From positions 62,001 to 126,000 of the forward strand of contig JARFIW010001088.1 in NCBI GenBank assembly GCA_036346225.1: a stretch of DNA of 64,000 bases. Reading direction: 5' to 3'. A program made the position numbers and the translations under genes. Source of the DNA: Platerodrilus igneus. Its lineage: Eukaryota > Arthropoda > Insecta > Coleoptera > Lycidae. Below are positions 58,851-64,000 of this stretch, piece after piece (position 1 is the stretch's first letter; the number at the start of each line of letters is the position of its first letter). The notes beneath the pieces were generated by a model. The model searched no databases. It saw only the letters and a list, made by a program, of their open reading frames with translations, and was not told where the DNA came from.

Positions 58851-61344
58851 GACATTTAATCGTTTTAAAACTAATTACGTAATTTACACAATATATGCAA
58901 ATGAAATCAAACTGTTTCTACTTTAAACATTTATCGTTAGTTTAAAATTCAAAATTATGAAATCATCTAAGTGTTGAATAGAATCCAAGAGAATCGTAAG
59001 AGACGTAAGAGAATCGTAAGAGAATCGTAAGAGCATCGTAAGAGCGCCGTAACAAAGTTTAAATCAATCTTCCGCTGATTTTATACGTATTCCCCAACTC
59101 TAAAACCTGTTAAAACTCTCCGAAGATCGTCTTGCTATATTATATCAATTCCTAAAATTCCGACATCAAAAAGGCCAAGCTCTCCTTTTTCCAAATACCC
59201 CTCGCAAACACACCCACACGTACATAAACTCTGCGTATTTATCTTTAACCGAAACTCATTAGTTAAACTTAAACTCGGATAGTTATATATTTTTAAAAAC
59301 ACTTCTCTGTAAAACCACTTCGATGCGAACAACATAAATACGTGCACTATTGCTTTCTAGTATTTGGAAAATGAGTACTCCAATAACCTTGGTATAGACC
59401 CCAAGTCGACCGAAACCAACGTCGAAAATACGTCTCTATCCAACACGTGTTGTCTCCACCTCATTCCTACATATGCGCTCGAATCAACTCTCTCTGTCAC
59501 CTTGTTTTCAATGTTGGCTGTTTAACCGACAACTGCTGCTCATTCCTATTCCTATTATCAAGTTTTACGTACATTCCAGAAGTCGTAAATTTTTTTTTTG
59601 TACCACTAATTGACGGCGAGCACTAACACTACCTGCAGTCGTTGTTGTTTATTCATTTCTTATCCCCCTTTACTTTGATACAAGGAAAAATAAACTGTTT
59701 GGAGCTCGTTCAAAAAGCTTTTAGAGAATGTAAATACCAACTTCACTATTATTAAATAAGAGGGTTAAATTTTGTTTTAAAATATTAAAACGCGCTCGTT
59801 CAAGATTACTGTAAAATCTACTAATTATATCAAATCCATGTTAATGATGTACAACCGCCACAATATTTATACATACCTTAAATATATATTTCCTCAGTAT
59901 CCAAAGATCTGGTCGTCTGCCTATACCTATTTATTTCTGACTACTAAAAGGATTTGGGTATGCACTGTTAAAGTCCTGGTGGATATGTGCTAAATGTCCT
60001 GTTAGGGTCACAATCACTATCACTTTTAAGTACAGGAGGATGAGCGGTTTCATTCTAATTTAGCTTCTTAGTTTACTTGGTTTAAGTTAATGAAAGCTTC
60101 TGATTTAATTGTTATTTGTTAGCCCGATGTTTAAAATTTTGATTTAATACCCGGTATTCTGCGCGTATTATGTGAGACAGTGATTATTTTAGTGTGGGAT
60201 TCCTTGTTGATATTTAGATATTTAGGCGTTTTGTTTTGGATTCTGTTTTTTTAGGTTATAATCATGCTCACATATCATGCCAAGTCCAATTTTCTATTTT
60301 TTAAATCCCCCAATTTACATGCGGTTCTCGTCATTCCGTCTCTTAACCCTTCCTGCAAATTCCTTAAATGTTACCGATAACGCTTTCTGTTTAGCTACTT
60401 GCCAAATTTCTTTTAGGCCCTTAGGCCAGTTTAGTCCTTCAACGGATAGTTTCCTAACCTTAACCCGCTCTTTGTCATTTCGAGTGGGAAAATTATTTCT
60501 ACGACCTAATGTGTATGTAAGTAACGTGCGAGCGTTACAAGTTCTCTCTTCACAAATTGCAACAAAACATAGCTGACTTTTTATTATTGACGAATTTTCT
60601 TTTCGAAACCAACTGCTGGGCCACTGTCATAGCGGTATACTTTATTTTCAAGTAACGTTACTTTTGTTACTGAATTTAGTTATAAGGCGCTTTAAACATT
60701 TCCACATTTTGGTGTCCATGATTCCAAGACTTTTTGTGAAAACAAACGTTTACCAATCTGACGATCGGCAAATACAACAAAACTGAAAATTTTTTGTTTT
60801 CACTTTACAAATTTTTAGCAAGTCACAATCAATATTAGTATTGAATTATTTTCGTTTTGAAATCGATTACAGTCACAAATAAACCTATTGCAATACCTTG
60901 GCGTAAAGTCTTTACAGCATCCGCTGTTGAAATTAGTTAGTAAACGTTTTTTAATATTTTCAAAATATAATAACAAATGCACAAAGGCAAGGAGGAGAAA
61001 TCTACAACAATAGCGTTTCTGAAAATGATGAAGACTTTTTAAGAAGGTGGATTGGAATTCATTGTTAAGGATTTTATACAAAGCAGGAACAGGCTACAAA
61101 AAGAAAGTGGCAAATTATAATTTATATAAAAATCAAATTGTAAGGTTCTCAAAACCCAGCATGATGTTTGCACATTAAACCCAGTTCATTACCACTATTT
61201 ATGCACGCTAAGAGAATAATTATTGTACATCCGCAATACAATGAAGCTTCAAATATAGTTGATTGCCGTTTTAGACCTTTATCCATAAGGTTGGTTGTAT
61301 CTAAGGCAATTTATCGCATGCGCGAGCATCAACGCGGTACTGTT
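58851..61344. other. No recognisable gene
   Basis: Contains a small tandem of gtaagagaatcgtaagag (about 58990-59045, roughly four units). Frames at 60277-60576 (MPSPIFYFLNPPIYMRFSSF) and minus 61081-60815 have no recognisable features and are not called. Confidence 0.5.
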
Positions 61345-61873
61345 TATATTGGCTAGGTCCGGCACCTCAGCCCAGACGCCGACGAGGCAGCAACTCGTGT
61401 ATTTCTACTACCGACTCCGGGCGATCAAAGGTGAGCAGCGGAACGGTGACGTCCTGAGGGAGTTCTCTAGCTATGCGGGGTGTCGAGGAATGGGTACACA
61501 AGTGAAGTCGTCGGGGATGCACATCCGTCAGTCCTGTTTAGACGAGCTACCTGACGATGGAGCGGCCTGTGGCTAGTAGCCATCCTGTCGGTCGAAAACC
61601 ATAGGCCAGTGGATCCAGGATCCGGAATACTGTGTAGATGGAGGACAACCGAGGGAAAGATCCGGGAAACTGCTCACTACACTGAAACAATAGGATTCCA
61701 GGAGCAGGTTTTCTGAAATTCAGACCTACACATATATATAGGAAGATCTATCAAGAAACAACACCACAACATCAGTTACCATCTTCAAGCCAAAAAACTC
61801 TCTAGAGTTGTAAGGCATTTTAACGACGCTGAGAGCGTCGTGCCCAGCTACTGCGATCATCATCATCATCACC
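61345..61873 (+). mobile_element. GC-rich retroelement 3' end with (atc)n tail
   Basis: About 530 bases near 50% GC in a far more AT-rich context, starting near gcggtactgtttatattggc and ending in cgatcatcatcatcatcacc. A trinucleotide-repeat tail on a compositionally distinct block is what a 5'-truncated non-LTR element or SINE looks like. One frame is open at 61295-61576 (SGTSAQTPTRQQLVYFYYRL), perhaps the last codons of an ORF2. Family not recognised. Confidence 0.5.
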
Positions 61874-62560
61874 TCTCGAACATTTGATCTCGGCCTTTGC
61901 TTAGTTCAAAACAACTGTCCACCGAGAAGTGAATTTGAAATTGTCCTTTAAGTAGCTAATGGTTATTTCATCCTTAACAATGGCGTATTACATCGTATAG
62001 GGAGTTCATACCACTTATTCGTTGTTTGCAACTCACCAAATTTCTAGTACCGGATATTAATGATTTTAACATAACCGTTTACCCCAAGGACATGGATGAT
62101 TAAGACACGTGCCAAGGTGTTGCTTTTTTGGTTAATACACAATTGCAGAACCTAGTTATATGATACTGGTTTGGTATGTTCATTTTTATATTTGGACGCT
62201 CTGTACACAAAATAATATATATTGATGGGGCGAATCTAGGAATCAAGTCCTACATGAACAATATGCCAGCTGATGTATACGCTGCATTTCGGTCGTGTTT
62301 AAAGTACAATCAGATGGCGGTATATGATTTTTCAATTTTCCATTAGTGTTTATTGCGGGATCAACACATCGCGAACAAATTTTAGGAGAATCCACTGAAA
62401 AGTATGGAGGATTACTTACACTATGGTTGACATTGTCAGGTAAAGGAAATATGAACAGCTCAGGTTACTGTGGTGGTTCATTTGACAAGGATATTATTAG
62501 AAATTGTAACTTGCTGAAGAAATGGAATTTGTATAAACACTAGTTCCGTAAATCAAACTA
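61874..62560. other. No recognisable gene
   Basis: A 65-codon frame at 62346 (MFIAGSTHREQILGESTEKY) has no supporting feature. Confidence 0.45.
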
Positions 62561-64000
62561 GTAAGGTAGTTGAAACGTATAGAAAAGCTAATCTGACGAC
62601 CTGCAAATATTGCAATAACGGACATTGATAGTTTGTTACAGGTAAAAGGACGTTGCGTTACGAATTTTGCCATACCCAGTTGGAACGGGTATCCCGAAAC
62701 AATTTTATGGGTGCATCAGCTGATTACAATGGTGCAGGAATGGGTTCCTACGAAAAAAAGTGATAAGAATAATAAAATTATAAAATGCAAAATGGCTAAG
62801 ATGCTAAATTACTTTACAAATACCACTTACCTTGAAAGGCTTTATCAGTTGTCAATGATAAGGGTTCCAAACCGTCTTGTCCTAGGAATTCCTTCGATAT
62901 GTTTGCTACCAGGAAGATGGTTATTCTGAATAGGTCTTCGTGCTGTCGATTTTCCTAAATCTCGTCATCTCGTACTCTATCTTCATCTAACATACCTAAA
63001 AAAAATTCATTTAACGTTTTATCGAATTAAAGAAATTTTCAAAATAAAATCCCAAAATATGACTTCATCACTGGGACAGCTGGATATCGTTTTACAATGA
63101 CCACTTTTACCGATCTTATAAATAATTCCAAATAAAGATCCACCTAAGCTTAAACTCTGTTTACAGTAATTCCAGAATATACATAGTTTAACCTAAAGAA
63201 AAACCTAACATTGCCTCCAATCGGCCAGGTATTATTAACAGAACTCCCTAGAAAACATAAATCCGTAAATAATACTACCATTCAATTATTCTAGTTTCCT
63301 ATATTGATTTATACGACATTTTAGATTATTTTATTTAGAAATGCTTTTAACAAAGCATAGAGAAAAATAGCGCAATACCATGTTCCGCTTTCTTAATTCC
63401 AATGGTCATAAAAATATCAAATTTACATAGACAAATGTACTAGCAAATACATCCCATTATTAAAGTTTGCCCTTGAATTAAGGCACAGTTTTTCTTAACG
63501 TTTCAAAAGTTTTAAGCATTATTTCCAATAATACTATGCATATTTGTAAACAATCCATCGTTCTACAAACCAATTACAATTTATATCTACAAGTTCACAT
63601 GTACATATTTATCAAACGTAAACTAAAAAAAGAAAAGCTCACACAGCACTCACAGTTTAAAAGTCTAAGGACTTCCAGGTAACTACACTGATTCACCTCT
63701 TTACTTGCTCGGCACGTTAGATCCTCCATTTCATCTATTTAAATTCCAACATGTAGTTGCAAAGTAAAACCTACCCAATACCCTTCTATCCATAATTTCT
63801 TTATTTGATACACCATCAACATGATTTTAATTTCACGCCTAACCCACCTGTTTGACCATACTTGCCCAATCATCCAGCAAAGCTCAAAACAATTTGTCGC
63901 GACGGCTGTACATTTAGGGACCTACAGATTATCTATTAAATCATTTCGTTGTTAACTTCATTTAAGATTTTTCACATTTATTTTTTAGGGCCTTTTGCTA
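62561..64000 (+). repeat. Long direct repeat, copy 2 (runs off window)
   Basis: Matches 55155-56595. The match is still continuing at the last base of the window, so the true length is unknown. Left boundary at aaggtagttgaaacgtatag is preceded by sequence unrelated to that before copy 1. Confidence 0.93.

Noticed and set aside
1..64000. tRNA, rRNA or other structured RNA genes
   Set aside because: I looked for tRNA-like boxes and rRNA-like conserved blocks by eye and found none convincing; a covariance-model scan was not possible.

Overview
The window is AT-rich and almost entirely built of mobile elements; I recognise no host gene, rRNA, tRNA or CRISPR. The element types (a LINE of the endonuclease/reverse-transcriptase kind common in insects, PIF/Harbinger, Polinton/Maverick, mariner-like, piggyBac-like, Penelope-like) and short GT-AG introns point to an animal, most likely an insect with a large repeat-rich genome. 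The exact species cannot be read from the sequence.

Layout, left part. 1-2.6 kb is a decayed LINE followed by a 93-bp minisatellite and a second LINE 3' scrap. A PIF/Harbinger element then runs from about 2.76 to 24.56 kb, but it is split: its transposase gene (minus strand) is cut open by a complete 19,323-bp Polinton at 3811-23133. The Polinton has a 6-bp target duplication (TGCAGT), 5'-AG...CT-3' ends and inverted terminal repeats of about 0.63-0.71 kb. Removing it together with one copy of the target duplication restores the Harbinger reading frame exactly.

The Polinton gene set is the classical self-replicating, virus-like one. The left arm (plus strand) has a small spliced gene, a broken unknown gene and a protein-primed family B DNA polymerase. 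The right arm (all minus, closely packed) holds, from the inner end outward: integrase with chromodomain, a fibre-like repeat protein, a conserved DUF8207-like protein, the packaging ATPase, the double jelly-roll major capsid protein, a small basic protein, the minor capsid/penton protein, the adenovirus-type cysteine protease, a small glycine-rich hydrophobic protein, a parvovirus-type phospholipase A2 protein and four unassigned proteins. The arms converge on an AT-rich repeated segment at 10.9-11.4 kb. Replication (polymerase), integration (integrase), packaging (ATPase) and particle formation and maturation (capsids, protease, phospholipase) are all represented, but most genes carry single-base frame breaks.

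Layout, right part. After the Harbinger come a 483-bp MITE with TAA duplications (24.8-25.3 kb), a mariner-like element with about 147-bp inverted repeats (26.5-28.4 kb), a piggyBac-like relic (28.6-29.8 kb), an old repeat segment (31.4-33.75 kb) containing a Penelope fragment, a degraded minus-strand LINE (33.9-35.6 kb), several kilobases without recognisable features, a head-to-head pair of truncated Penelope elements (42.4-45.9 kb), a recent 2.7-kb tandem duplication (47.1-52.4 kb), a long direct repeat (55.2-56.6 and 62.6-64 kb, running off the window), a second inverted array of the 93-bp minisatellite (58.4-58.85 kb) and a GC-rich retroelement tail (61.3-61.9 kb).
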